Positions 15,723 through 26,464 of a DNA stretch of 62,280 nucleotides are shown one piece after another (the stretch's first letter is position 1; each line of letters opens with the position of its first letter). Under the pieces are notes generated by a model. That model did not search any database and was not told the DNA's origin. It saw nothing but the letters and a program-made list of their open reading frames with translations. Made by a program: the position numbers and the translations under genes. The DNA is from an uncultured Alphaproteobacteria bacterium (GTDB lineage Bacteria; Pseudomonadota; Alphaproteobacteria; Rhodobacterales; Rhodobacteraceae), in assembly GCA_902574225.1 (NCBI GenBank), contig CACGMO010000013.1, positions 1 through 62,280 of the forward strand. Direction: 5' to 3'.

Positions 15723-17660
15723 TTAAATATTTGTATTTATGTTAGTTCTAGAATTTATTTTTTTTTCAATATCCATAAGCCTATTACGTACCTCAAATTG
15801 TTGTTTTTCTGGATATGCAGTGATAGGCGGAATACCTCCGTATAGTTGAAAAAGCATTATATCCCGTGCAATTGGAGCAGCTATCTTGGAACCACTTCCT
15901 CCATGCTCAACAACTACGCTAAGAGCATATCTAGGATTTTCATATGGAGCAAAACATGTGAACAAAGCATGATCTCTCATTTTCCATGGCAAATCTTCAT
16001 TTTTTATCACGCCTTCCTCACGTTCCTCTCGAGTTATTCTCCTTACTTGAGAAGTACCTGTTTTACCTGCAATTAAAAAATTCTTATCAGTGGTTCTAAA
16101 ATTAAATGCTGTGCCTTCTTTCTCATTTAAAACGTTAAACATTCCCTTTCGAATAGCTACTAACGTATTTTCTTTTATCGAAAGATCTTTGGGATTACCT
16201 GCGTTTTTATTAGGATTTTTAATAATGTTTGGGGTCACCTCTTTCCCAGTTGCTAGTCTGGCAGTCATAACAGCTAACTGTAAAGGCGTTGCTAAACTAA
16301 AGCCTTGTCCGATGCCCACATTTAGAGTGTCTCCTACGAGCCAGCTGGTTCCAAATCTTTCCTTTTTCCATTTTTTTGTGGGCACAAAACCCTTACTTAA
16401 ACCGGTCAACGGTAGGTCGTAGGCTTGACCAAGACCTAGACGTCTTGCCATATCCCCGATTCTTTTCACTCCAACTTTACGAGCAAGTTCATAAAAATAG
16501 ACGTCGCATGACTTCTGAATACCTTCTTGTAGGGTTAATTTCCCATGCCCACCCTTTAGCCAGCAGTGAAATTTTCGACTTCCCAACTCATAGAATCCGG
16601 CACAAAAAATCTTATCGTTTAATCCTATAAGCCCTAGTTCAAGAGCTGCCGCAGCTACTACCATTTTAAATGTTGAGCCTGGGGGATAGGCTCCAGAAGT
16701 AGCTTTGTTCAGTAAAGGTTTTCGCTCGTCATTCAGTAAAGCGCTCCAATCAGATTGTGATATTCCTAATACAAAGTTATTTGGATTGTAGCTTGGTGTC
16801 GATACTAGTGATAATATATCTCCACTGTTTATATCAATAAGAACCGATGAAGCGCTCATTCCCTTCAATCTTTCTGATGCGAACTTCTGAAGATTGGTTG
16901 CTATCGTCAGGTGTATGTTTTCTCCAGATTTACCTTGAGTTCTGTTTAGTTCTCTCATTACTCGTCCCGAGGCGTTAACCTCAACTTTACTGACTCCTGC
17001 TCTTCCTCGTAAATGTTTCTCTAATTTTTTCTCTACCCCAACTTTCCCTATTTGAAACTTTGGGATTTGAAGAACTGGGTCAACTGGTTTCTCAGACTCC
17101 AGGTCTTTGTCAGATATTGGCCCAACATAACCTACAATATGCGCGTAAGACTCATATTCCTGATAGTGGCGGGTTAACCCTACCTCTGGAATTATTCCCG
17201 GAAGACTTGGTAAATTTACTGATATTTTTGCAAAATCTTTCCATGTAAGGTTTTCGGCGACAGTTATCGGTATAAAAGAGCTTCTCTTTTTCATATCTTG
17301 TAATATTTTCTCTTGACGTTTTTGCTCTAACTCTATGATGTTGGAAAGCCTCTTCAATACTTTTCCAGGATCACGAGCTTGTTCTCTAATGAAAACTACC
17401 TTATAATTTTGTTCGTTTAAGGCAATCGGCGTACCCAATCTATCAAAAATAAGCCCTCTTGAAGGGGGAATAAGTCTTAGGTTAACTCTGTTCGCATCTG
17501 CTAGTAGCTTGTAATCCTCAGAGTCTTCAATTTGTAGTTTTCTGATATTCCATCCCAAAAGTGCTACCGCACTTGCTTTCAGTAGTCCAGCAAGCATTAT
17601 CCTTCTATTTACTCGCCTGGTCAGCTTTGATTTTAAGGTGGTGTCTTTAAATTTGGACAT
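15723..17660 (-). CDS. mrdA: penicillin-binding protein 2 (elongation transpeptidase)
   Basis: A 645-residue class B PBP: a short cytoplasmic N-terminus, one membrane helix (about 20-37), a dimerisation domain, then the transpeptidase domain. The active-site serine lies in SGAYPPGSTFKM (S329, K332), the second motif is SCD in QKSCDVYFY, and the third is KTGTSQ. NRVNLRLIPPSRGLIFDR is typical of PBP2. It cross-links new peptidoglycan together with RodA in the Rod complex. Its start overlaps the mreD stop by one base. Confidence 0.96.
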   Translation of the reverse strand: MSKFKDTTLKSKLTRRVNRRIMLAGLLKASAVALLGWNIRKLQIEDSEDYKLLADANRVNLRLIPPSRGLIFDRLGTPIALNEQNYKVVFIREQARDPGKVLKRLSNIIELEQKRQEKILQDMKKRSSFIPITVAENLTWKDFAKISVNLPSLPGIIPEVGLTRHYQEYESYAHIVGYVGPISDKDLESEKPVDPVLQIPKFQIGKVGVEKKLEKHLRGRAGVSKVEVNASGRVMRELNRTQGKSGENIHLTIATNLQKFASERLKGMSASSVLIDINSGDILSLVSTPSYNPNNFVLGISQSDWSALLNDERKPLLNKATSGAYPPGSTFKMVVAAAALELGLIGLNDKIFCAGFYELGSRKFHCWLKGGHGKLTLQEGIQKSCDVYFYELARKVGVKRIGDMARRLGLGQAYDLPLTGLSKGFVPTKKWKKERFGTSWLVGDTLNVGIGQGFSLATPLQLAVMTARLATGKEVTPNIIKNPNKNAGNPKDLSIKENTLVAIRKGMFNVLNEKEGTAFNFRTTDKNFLIAGKTGTSQVRRITREEREEGVIKNEDLPWKMRDHALFTCFAPYENPRYALSVVVEHGGSGSKIAAPIARDIMLFQLYGGIPPITAYPEKQQFEVRNRLMDIEKKINSRTNINTNI

Positions 17661-18160
17661 TATCTTTCGTTCGCTCTTACCAATTTATAAGGTATATCAA
17701 ATAAAGGATAGCAAACTAAAGTAAAAATTGTCTGATTGACAATAGTAAGGTAACTAAGTTTTGGTAGAAATAGTAAGTGGTGTAGGAAAAGATTGAGTAT
17801 TTGAACACAAGAGAGCAAGATTAAAAATATCAAATAATGAATGTAAAATGGTGACTGCTCTATTTGTTGTTTATAGCGTCTTATAAGTACAACACTTGTA
17901 AACATGAGTATTGTTAATAGTCCGATAGGCTTCATATGTAAAACATCTGAGAAGAGCAATAGTGTCAAAATTGCAAACAAGTTTATTGTCTTTGGTCTAT
18001 TTAGAGCAGTAGCAAAGATTAAACATAAAAAAAGATCTGGGTAAAATGAGTTTGTGTTATTCAAACCCGTACTTGTTAATGCAGTAGGAGAAATAATAAA
18101 AAAAAGTCCTAAAGCAAAAACAATAACATTAGTTGAGTGGTTCGATTGATAAAAATTCAT
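17660..18160 (-). CDS. mreD: rod shape-determining protein MreD
   Basis: A 166-residue very hydrophobic protein with five or six predicted helices and the family's LFLCLIFATALNRP block. MreD sequences diverge quickly, so the call depends partly on position between mreC and mrdA. It starts at ATG, 9 nt after the mreC stop. Confidence 0.88.
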   Translation of the reverse strand: MNFYQSNHSTNVIVFALGLFFIISPTALTSTGLNNTNSFYPDLFLCLIFATALNRPKTINLFAILTLLLFSDVLHMKPIGLLTILMFTSVVLIRRYKQQIEQSPFYIHYLIFLILLSCVQILNLFLHHLLFLPKLSYLTIVNQTIFTLVCYPLFDIPYKLVRANER

Positions 18161-18169
18161 TTTCTAAGA

Positions 18170-19030
18170 CTAAAAATTCTCCATTCCTACCAAGTCGGTC
18201 TCTGTCCAGTCCACAACTATTTTTTTTGTATTCAAAATTCGCAGAAATTCCAAAGACTCAAAATTAGCAACTGGCTTTACTCGCAGTTTTTTTTTATTAT
18301 CAATCAAGATAGTTCCTATAAGAATATCAGATGGAAAAACATTGCCGTCACCTGACGTGAATACTCTATCCCCAATATTAATAAGACCTTTTTCCTCAAC
18401 AAACTCTAATAACGGCCATGGGCTATTATCTCCGATCATAAGACCTTTTTGGTTGCTTCGCTTTATCTTTATGGGTATTGCAGAGGAAATGTCTGTTAAA
18501 AATAATACTCTAGCAACATTTTGTCCAACCCCAGAAATTCTACCAACAAGCCCAAGCCCGTCTACCGCTGCTGAGCCATTTTTTATTCCATCCTTTGATC
18601 CAATATTTATAACTCCCGATTGATAAAAGGGACTACCACTGTCAGCCATCATTTCCCCTGTTACCCATATAAGATCTTCACTCAGTTTTACATTATTTAA
18701 CGCTCTGAGCTGTGCATTTTTTTGTTCTAGCTGTAGGGCTTTTTCTTTCCAACCAGTCATATTCTGCAGATCTCTCTTAAGTTCTTTATTCTCTTCTAAA
18801 AGAGATGAGTAAATTTCGAAATACCTAACTAAGTCCCCAACCACTTTAATAGGGTAGTTTAGAGGTATTGTTAGGGGGGTAACAAAGTCGATGATTTTTG
18901 TTCTTATTAACTCTGTCCTAGTATTATCTACTCGCCACAAAATAATAATTAGAGTGAGGCATACAAATATAAGAGTTGTAATTGGTATGCTCCATGACTT
19001 AGACCTATGGGGTTTAGACTTATTAGCCAT
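18170..19030 (-). CDS. mreC: rod shape-determining protein MreC
   Basis: A 286-residue protein with a short basic N-terminus, one membrane helix (about 16-33), a coiled coil (LLEENKELKRDLQNM...LEQKNAQLRALNNV) and the periplasmic beta-domain with GSKDGIKNGSAAVDGLGLVGRISGVG, a family hallmark. It scaffolds the Rod complex and activates PBP2. It lies 20 nt after mreB. Confidence 0.94.
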   Translation of the reverse strand: MANKSKPHRSKSWSIPITTLIFVCLTLIIILWRVDNTRTELIRTKIIDFVTPLTIPLNYPIKVVGDLVRYFEIYSSLLEENKELKRDLQNMTGWKEKALQLEQKNAQLRALNNVKLSEDLIWVTGEMMADSGSPFYQSGVINIGSKDGIKNGSAAVDGLGLVGRISGVGQNVARVLFLTDISSAIPIKIKRSNQKGLMIGDNSPWPLLEFVEEKGLINIGDRVFTSGDGNVFPSDILIGTILIDNKKKLRVKPVANFESLEFLRILNTKKIVVDWTETDLVGMENF

Positions 19031-19050
19031 TTTCCTTAATAAAAAAGCTT

Positions 19051-20100
<1,050 letters not shown>

Positions 20101-20167
20101 CTATAATTTTTTATCACTTATATTAATTTATCAAAATTAATCAACTTTCAAATTAAACATTTGAAAA

Positions 20168-21592
20168 TTAGTCTCTATCAGCTGAACTGATTGTATCTGT
20201 TTGTATCTCTTTACCATCTTTCCAAATCGCGTCAATTATCTTTCCATCTTGGAACGTCATGACACCTTTTCCTTCTCTCTTACCATTAATAAAGTAGCCC
20301 TCATATCTATCGCCGTTAGCATATATGGCAACGCCTTTTCCACTCATCTCCCCGGATACCCAGTCTCCATTGTATGAGAACCCATCTTTCATTTCCATGC
20401 TTCCTTTTCCATGTCTTTGATTATTTTTAAACGTACCTTTATAAACGGTACCGTTTGGAAATATTTCTTCTCCCTTTCCCTCTTGAATTCCGTTTTTCCA
20501 GTCTCCTTTATAGACATAACCATCTGAGTAAGTCATCGTTCCAAAACCGTTGTTTTTTCCACGGGAAAAGTCACCTTCATACACTAGCCCATTGGCATAT
20601 TTGGCTACACCTTTACCTTCAATAACTCCATTAACCCAAGATCCTTCATACGAACCTCCATCACTGAAGAAAATTTTTCCTATTCCATTTGGTTGATTAT
20701 CTTTAAAGTTTCCCTCATACTCAGACCCTGAAGAATAAGTGATTTTACCAAAACCATTCATTTTCCCGAGCAACCAATTTCCTTCATATCTGAATCCGTC
20801 TTGACCCGTAAGAATGCCTTGTCCGTGTCTCAGATCATCTTTGAAATTTCCATCATATTTTTCCCCAGTAGTGTAAATTGATACTCCTTTACCATTTCTC
20901 TTCCAGTTAACCAGGCTACCTTCATATCTGTCTCCATTTGACTGTATAAGTTTTCCAATTCCATTTATCTTTCCGTCTTTCCATTCCCCCTCAAGGACTA
21001 CTCCATCTTTTGTAGTTAGTTTGCCAAACCCTTGCTGCAGACCTTTTTCCCAATTTCCTTCATAAGTAGATTTATCTGCATAAATTAATGTTCCGTTACC
21101 CTGTTTTTCGTTATTTTTCCAATTACCTCTAAAAATGGAGCCATCTGAATAACTCATCTCTCCATAACCGTCCCGATTATTATTAGAGAATTTTCCTTTA
21201 AATATAGATCCATCTGTCATAGAGAGCACACCATCTCCCTCCATTTTACCATCTAGCCAGCTACCTGTATATTTTGTTCCGTCCGAAAAAGTCATGGTTC
21301 CCTCTCCGTCTGGTACACCTTGCTCGAAAGAGCCTTCAAAAATTTGACCAGTTGGATATCTGGCTACTCCCTTTCCTTGAATCTGATCGTCTTTCCACTC
21401 TCCTTCATATGTAAAACCATCCGGCATCGTATACTTTCCTAAACCATTTCTTAGCCCATTTTTAAACGATCCTTCATAAACGCTACCTTCATCATATTGT
21501 TTGACTTGATCTTGGGCTAAAGCTGCTGCTGGATTTTGCAAAATAAATAAAAAAACAACGAGCGACCAAAACTTCCTAGTGTAAATTTTCAA
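20168..21592 (-). CDS. secreted MORN-repeat protein (18 repeats)
   Basis: A protein of 474 residues made almost wholly of about 23-residue MORN repeats (Y-x-G-x-W/F...G-x-G-x-...-G). I count 18 full copies and a degenerate nineteenth. The N-terminus is a likely signal peptide (KFWSLVVFLFILQNPAAALAQ), so the array is probably periplasmic or outer-membrane-associated. The start is TTG at 21592, with GGAGG about 6 nt upstream; a longer ATG reading (21610) would place that ribosome-binding site inside the gene. It lies just upstream of mreB on the same strand. MORN arrays often bind lipids or scaffold complexes; a role in envelope growth is only an inference from position. Confidence 0.88.
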   Translation of the reverse strand: MKIYTRKFWSLVVFLFILQNPAAALAQDQVKQYDEGSVYEGSFKNGLRNGLGKYTMPDGFTYEGEWKDDQIQGKGVARYPTGQIFEGSFEQGVPDGEGTMTFSDGTKYTGSWLDGKMEGDGVLSMTDGSIFKGKFSNNNRDGYGEMSYSDGSIFRGNWKNNEKQGNGTLIYADKSTYEGNWEKGLQQGFGKLTTKDGVVLEGEWKDGKINGIGKLIQSNGDRYEGSLVNWKRNGKGVSIYTTGEKYDGNFKDDLRHGQGILTGQDGFRYEGNWLLGKMNGFGKITYSSGSEYEGNFKDNQPNGIGKIFFSDGGSYEGSWVNGVIEGKGVAKYANGLVYEGDFSRGKNNGFGTMTYSDGYVYKGDWKNGIQEGKGEEIFPNGTVYKGTFKNNQRHGKGSMEMKDGFSYNGDWVSGEMSGKGVAIYANGDRYEGYFINGKREGKGVMTFQDGKIIDAIWKDGKEIQTDTISSADRD

Positions 21593-21739
21593 TAGTACCT
21601 CCGAGTACATTTTGCTTCTGAAGTTTCAATTTCAAATTGAAGGAAAAGCATTCAATACTTCTGCACATCATCAAAACTAGATAGACTTCGAGTGCCATTT
21701 TAACTAAAATTGGGAAAACAGCAAATTTATTTTGGAACG

Positions 21740-23407
21740 ATGGCGATGAGTGTTTATCAGCTTAAAATTTCTTTAGTCCAGTCTAACCCAACCGTTGGAG
21801 GAATAGATTTCAATTCGGAATGTGTTTTGACCAAAGCTAATGAGGCAGAAAAAAAAGGATCAGATCTGATAGTTTTTCCTGAAATGTTTCTAAGTGGATA
21901 CCAGCCTCTAGATCTCGTCAATAAGCGCTCTTTTTTGGAAAATATCTCTATTCAGGTTCAACAAATTGCTCAGAAAACAAAGTGTCTTGGCGTTAGAATT
22001 TTAATTGGAGGTCCGTGGATTTTGGATGGAAATATTTATAATGCATTTATCTCTATACATAAAGGGAATATAAAAATAGTCAGCAAAAAATCGCACTTAC
22101 CCAACTATGATGTTTTTGATGAGAAAAGGTTTTTCGTCGCTGGAGATGAATTAGAACTCTTGGATCTAGGTTCACTAAAGATTGGATTTCCTATATGTGA
22201 AGATGCGTGGCATCCAGATATTATTTCCAAACTGAAAGAGATGGGAGCCGATATAATAATAATTCCCAACGGTTCGCCATATGAATCCAACAAGCTAAAT
22301 GAAAGACAGCAGATAATTAAAAGTCGATGTGAGGAGTCTAACCTTCCTATCATTTATTTAAATTTGGTTGGTGGCCAGGATGATTTAGTATTTGATGGTG
22401 GCTCATTTATATATGACAATAGAGGTATTAGCGTCTGTCAGTTTCCACAGTTTTTAGAAAAAACCGAGCAAGTTGTTTTTGAAAAGAGAAAAACCGGTTG
22501 GGTTCCATTACCTGAACTAATAGCAGAAATTGGTTCTCGTGAAAGCCAAGACTATAAGGCCGTTGTTCTAGGGTTAAAAGATTATGTTTTGAAGTCAAAT
22601 TTTCATAAGGTTGTTATTGGCTTGTCAGGAGGAATTGATAGTGCCCTTGTGGCGGTTATGGCGGTGGATGCATTGGGTGCTGATAACGTAGTCTGTTTGG
22701 CCTTGCCCTCAAAGTTTAATTCGAGTGCCTCCTTAGATGATGCAAAACAATTGTCTGAAAATCTTGGCATTACGCTTGAGACAATAGGTATACAAGAGAT
22801 TATAGACAAAGTGGATCAACGTTTAGCACCGTTGTTCCAAGGTAAGAAAAGAGATGTCACAGAAGAGAATATCCAATCGAGATTAAGAGCTGTTTTATTG
22901 ATGGCGTTTTCAAATAAGGAAAAGCATTTGCTTTTGTCTACTGGTAATAAGTCAGAAATTGCGGTGGGTTATTCAACTATTTATGGCGATATGGCAGGAG
23001 CTTACAATCCTCTCAAAGATATATATAAGACAAAAGTTTACAAACTTAGTAAATGGAGAAATAGTGTTGCTAAAAGTGATGAGTTCAGAGTGGAAAAACC
23101 CATTCCTGAAAATATTTTATTAAAAGAGCCTTCTGCTGAGTTAGCCTTTGATCAAAAAGATACTGACTCTCTTCCAAGTTATGATGAGCTTGATACCATT
23201 TTGGAGTATCTTATCGAGGATGATCTAGCGGTTCAGGATGTTATTAGAAAAGGCTTTTTAGCAAAGACAGTCGTAAACGTTAAAAATCTTCTTTACTCGA
23301 GTGAATACAAAAGATACCAAGCCTGTCCTGGGCCTAAAATATCTAGGAGGCCTTTTTCGCTTGGTAGACGTATCCCTATAGTAAACCATTGGAGAGATCA
23401 GATTTGA
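21740..23407 (+). CDS. nadE: glutamine-dependent NAD+ synthetase
   Basis: Two-domain enzyme of 555 residues for the last step of NAD synthesis. The N-terminal nitrilase-like glutaminase has the Glu in DLIVFPEMFLSGY, Lys in SKKSHLPNYDVFDE and Cys in IGFPICEDAWHP. The C-terminal synthetase has the P-loop GLSGGIDSALVAVMA and LLSTGNKSEIAVGYSTIYGD. The ATG at 21740 is chosen (a second ATG lies two codons later) because earlier codons add non-family residues. It is divergent from the MORN gene and overlaps the start of gltX as TTGA. Confidence 0.96.
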   Translation: MAMSVYQLKISLVQSNPTVGGIDFNSECVLTKANEAEKKGSDLIVFPEMFLSGYQPLDLVNKRSFLENISIQVQQIAQKTKCLGVRILIGGPWILDGNIYNAFISIHKGNIKIVSKKSHLPNYDVFDEKRFFVAGDELELLDLGSLKIGFPICEDAWHPDIISKLKEMGADIIIIPNGSPYESNKLNERQQIIKSRCEESNLPIIYLNLVGGQDDLVFDGGSFIYDNRGISVCQFPQFLEKTEQVVFEKRKTGWVPLPELIAEIGSRESQDYKAVVLGLKDYVLKSNFHKVVIGLSGGIDSALVAVMAVDALGADNVVCLALPSKFNSSASLDDAKQLSENLGITLETIGIQEIIDKVDQRLAPLFQGKKRDVTEENIQSRLRAVLLMAFSNKEKHLLLSTGNKSEIAVGYSTIYGDMAGAYNPLKDIYKTKVYKLSKWRNSVAKSDEFRVEKPIPENILLKEPSAELAFDQKDTDSLPSYDELDTILEYLIEDDLAVQDVIRKGFLAKTVVNVKNLLYSSEYKRYQACPGPKISRRPFSLGRRIPIVNHWRDQI

Positions 23408-24741
23408 TAAAAAGAGTTTTGAGATTCGCTCCGTCTCCAACAGGGTATTTGCATGTTGGAAATATCAGAACAGCTTTGTTCAATTACTTGCTAGCAAAAA
23501 AAGTTGGTGCTGAGTTTATTCTGAGATTAGATGACACGGATAAGGAACGATCTTCCCAGCATTTTATTGATCAAATAAAGAGAGATTTGGAGTGGTTAGG
23601 CATTAATTGGGATAGAGTGGAACAGCAATCTCTTAGAATAGAAAGATATAGAGAGGTATTAAATAAATTAAGAGATCTAAATGTAGTTTATGAGTGTTTT
23701 GAAACTTCTTTAGAGTTGGAGCTGAAAAGGAAAAAACAGCAAAATCAGGGTAAGCCACCAGTATATGATAGAGCAGCCTTAAAATTGGATATTGTGGAGA
23801 AAGATGCTTTGAGAGACAAAACGGACAGTTATTGGCGATTTTTGTTGAGCGGTGAGACTGTAACTTGGAAAGATGAAATTGCAGGAGAAATAAATGTCCG
23901 GACTTCTGTAGTGTCAGACCCTATATTGGTAAAAGGAAATGGTCAGTTTCTTTACACTTTGGCTTCTGTGATTGATGACTCAGATTTTGGTGTTACCGAT
24001 GTGGTGAGAGGTATTGATCATTTGACTAATACGGCAGTTCAAATAGAAATTTTTAAGCATTTATCTCCAGGTCTGCCAGTTTTTGGGCACCACTCTTTGA
24101 TTGTAGATAACTCTGGAGAGAATTTTTCCAAGAGAAGCGGTAGTTTATCTATTAAAAGTTTAAAAGAAGCAGGAATAGAAGCGGGAGCCATTGTTTCAAA
24201 ATTAGTTTCCCTAGGGACTGGAGATGGGCTCAACCTGAAAAACAATATTGATGAGTTAACACCTAAATTCGAATTAAATAAATTTAGTACTGCTCCGGTT
24301 AAATTTGAAAAGGAAGTTTTAAAAACCATTTCTCGCAAACTTATAGCCAATTTGTCTGTTAGCGAAATTGCACCCTATCTTGACCTGATTGGTGTCCCGG
24401 ACAATATAAAAGAAAATTTTTGGATGATGGCAAAAGACAATATAAACTCTAGGGACGACTTAGTTGAAATATGGAATCTATGTAAAGAGGGCACTAATAA
24501 CCCGATAATAGCCCCTGAAGATAAGCAATTCATAGAAGTTGCAATCACCTTAATTGGTGAATATCCTCGTGACGACGACAGTTGGAAAACGTTGACGGAT
24601 AAGTTAAAAAATTTAACTGGAAGATCAGGTAAAAATTTATTTATGCCTCTTCGTAACTTCCTTACGGGGAAGAGCAATGGACCAGATATGAAGAAACTTT
24701 TTCCTTTAATGCAAAAAATTCAAAAATGTGGGCTAGGTTGA
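23404..24741 (+). CDS. gltX: glutamate--tRNA ligase
   Basis: Class I aminoacyl-tRNA synthetase of 445 residues. The HIGH-type signature is PSPTGYLHVGN (HVGN at 17-20) and the KMSKS-type loop is NFSKRSGS, a variant seen in the second GltX type common in alphaproteobacteria. LDDTDKERS and the catalytic-domain GIDHLTNT block fit. Alphaproteobacteria commonly have two GltX enzymes, one often charging tRNA-Gln for later amidation, so specificity is not certain. The TTG start at 23404 overlaps the nadE stop, with GGAGAG 7 nt before it. Its last 9 nt overlap the convergent ettA. Confidence 0.93.
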   Translation: MIKRVLRFAPSPTGYLHVGNIRTALFNYLLAKKVGAEFILRLDDTDKERSSQHFIDQIKRDLEWLGINWDRVEQQSLRIERYREVLNKLRDLNVVYECFETSLELELKRKKQQNQGKPPVYDRAALKLDIVEKDALRDKTDSYWRFLLSGETVTWKDEIAGEINVRTSVVSDPILVKGNGQFLYTLASVIDDSDFGVTDVVRGIDHLTNTAVQIEIFKHLSPGLPVFGHHSLIVDNSGENFSKRSGSLSIKSLKEAGIEAGAIVSKLVSLGTGDGLNLKNNIDELTPKFELNKFSTAPVKFEKEVLKTISRKLIANLSVSEIAPYLDLIGVPDNIKENFWMMAKDNINSRDDLVEIWNLCKEGTNNPIIAPEDKQFIEVAITLIGEYPRDDDSWKTLTDKLKNLTGRSGKNLFMPLRNFLTGKSNGPDMKKLFPLMQKIQKCGLG

Positions 24742-26400
24742 GAATTTCCTGTATTTCACTCTTTTTGGAATAACTGCTGCATCTCCCAACCTTCTTTTTT
24801 TATCATCTTCGTAATCATTAAAGTTACCTTCAAAGAATGTCATATTGCTCTCTCCCTCAAAGCCTAGGATATGAGTGCACAGTCTATCCATGAAAAATCT
24901 GTCATGTGATACGACTATCACGCAGCCTGCAAAATCTAGTATGGCTTCTTCAAGTACACGAAGTGTTTCAATGTCGAGATCGTTTGTCGGTTCATCCAAT
25001 AATAATACATTTCCACCTGATTTTAGTAACTTTGCAAGATGTACTCTGTTTCGTTCTCCACCTGACAATTGACCTACTCCTTTCTGTTGGTCAGGGCCTT
25101 TAAAATTGAATGCACCAACATATGCTCTGGAATTTACTTCCAAATCACCCAATTTAATTATATCTAAACCCCCTGAAATTTCTTCCCATACATTCTTTCC
25201 GTCGTCGAGTTTATCTCTACTTTGATCGACATAACTTAACTCAACAGTCTCTCCAATACTAATGTGACCACTAGTGAGAGACTCGTCACCTGTTAAAATT
25301 TTTAAAAGAGTTGATTTCCCAGCACCGTTAGCTCCTACTACTCCTATAATTGCTCCTGGGGGAATAGAAAAACTGAAGTCCTCAAATAGCATTTTATTTT
25401 CAAAAGTCTTTGTTATCTTTTCAGCATCTATTACTTTTGAGCCTAAACGTGGACCATTGGGAATTATAATTTGGGAAGTTGATATTTTTTCTTTTTTATC
25501 TTCATTCAGCAGATCTTGATAAGCACTAATTCGAGCCTTCTGTTTAGCCTGTCTAGCTTTAGCTCCTTGTCTAATCCAATCAAGTTCATTTTTCAAAATG
25601 GTATTCTTAGCTTTTTCGGTTTTTTCTTCTAATTCTAGTCTCGTGCTTTTATTTTCTAACCAGCCAGAATAATTTCCTTCGAAAGGGAAACCTTTTCCTC
25701 TATCGAGTTCCAGGATCCATCCAGTAATTTGATCTAGAAAATATCTGTCATGAGTTACAATCAAGATTGTACCTTTATAAGCTATCAAATGTTGTTGAAG
25801 CCAACTTACGGTTTCTGCATCTAGATGGTTGGTAGGTTCGTCTAATAAAAGCAAATCAGGCTCCTCAAGCAGTAATTTGCATAAGGCAACTCTTCTAATC
25901 TCTCCTCCAGATAATGTAGAAACAATCGAGGAGTCATCAGGACATCTTAGTGCCTCCATGGCCATATCAACTTTTGAGTCAATATCCCAAATTTGGAGTG
26001 AGTCAATCTTATCTTGAAGCTGTGTCATATCTGCCATTTTTTCATCAGAGTAATCATCTGCTAGTGATGCGGCTAAGTTATTAAATTGGTCTAGAAGTGA
26101 TTTTTTATCGGATACAGACGCTAAAACATTCTCCCTTACCGTTTTACTTTCGTCGAGCTTTGGTTCTTGTGGAAGGTAACCTACTTTTATCCCTTGAGCC
26201 GGATAAGCTTCACCATTAAATTCTCTTTCCAATCCTGCCATTATTTTTAATAGAGTGGATTTCCCAGCTCCATTCACTCCTACCAAACCAATTTTAACGC
26301 CAGGCAAAAATGATAATGTTATATTTTCAAAGCACTTTTTCCCATTTGGAAAGATTTTTGTTAATTCTTTTAGCGTGTATATATATTGATATGAACTCAT
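24733..26400 (-). CDS. ettA: energy-dependent translational throttle protein EttA (ABC-F)
   Basis: A 555-residue protein with two ABC ATPase domains and no membrane segments. The first half has GVNGAGKSTLLKIMAG, the LSGGEIRRVALCKLLL signature and LLLLDEPTNHLD. The second has GANGAGKSTLLKILTG, the LSGGERNRVHLAKLL signature and LLLDEPTNDLD. Between them is the charged P-site tRNA-interaction linker (about 245-300). The AYPAQGIKVGYLPQEPKLD and GNYSGWLE segments are typical of EttA, which gates ribosomes entering elongation according to the ATP/ADP ratio. It is divergent from nadD over 64 nt. Confidence 0.95.
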   Translation of the reverse strand: MSSYQYIYTLKELTKIFPNGKKCFENITLSFLPGVKIGLVGVNGAGKSTLLKIMAGLEREFNGEAYPAQGIKVGYLPQEPKLDESKTVRENVLASVSDKKSLLDQFNNLAASLADDYSDEKMADMTQLQDKIDSLQIWDIDSKVDMAMEALRCPDDSSIVSTLSGGEIRRVALCKLLLEEPDLLLLDEPTNHLDAETVSWLQQHLIAYKGTILIVTHDRYFLDQITGWILELDRGKGFPFEGNYSGWLENKSTRLELEEKTEKAKNTILKNELDWIRQGAKARQAKQKARISAYQDLLNEDKKEKISTSQIIIPNGPRLGSKVIDAEKITKTFENKMLFEDFSFSIPPGAIIGVVGANGAGKSTLLKILTGDESLTSGHISIGETVELSYVDQSRDKLDDGKNVWEEISGGLDIIKLGDLEVNSRAYVGAFNFKGPDQQKGVGQLSGGERNRVHLAKLLKSGGNVLLLDEPTNDLDIETLRVLEEAILDFAGCVIVVSHDRFFMDRLCTHILGFEGESNMTFFEGNFNDYEDDKKRRLGDAAVIPKRVKYRKFST

Positions 26401-26464
26401 GTTCTAATTGCTATAATAGTATTACTGTTTTGTCATATGTTTTTTACTGAAGGATTAAAAAGAC

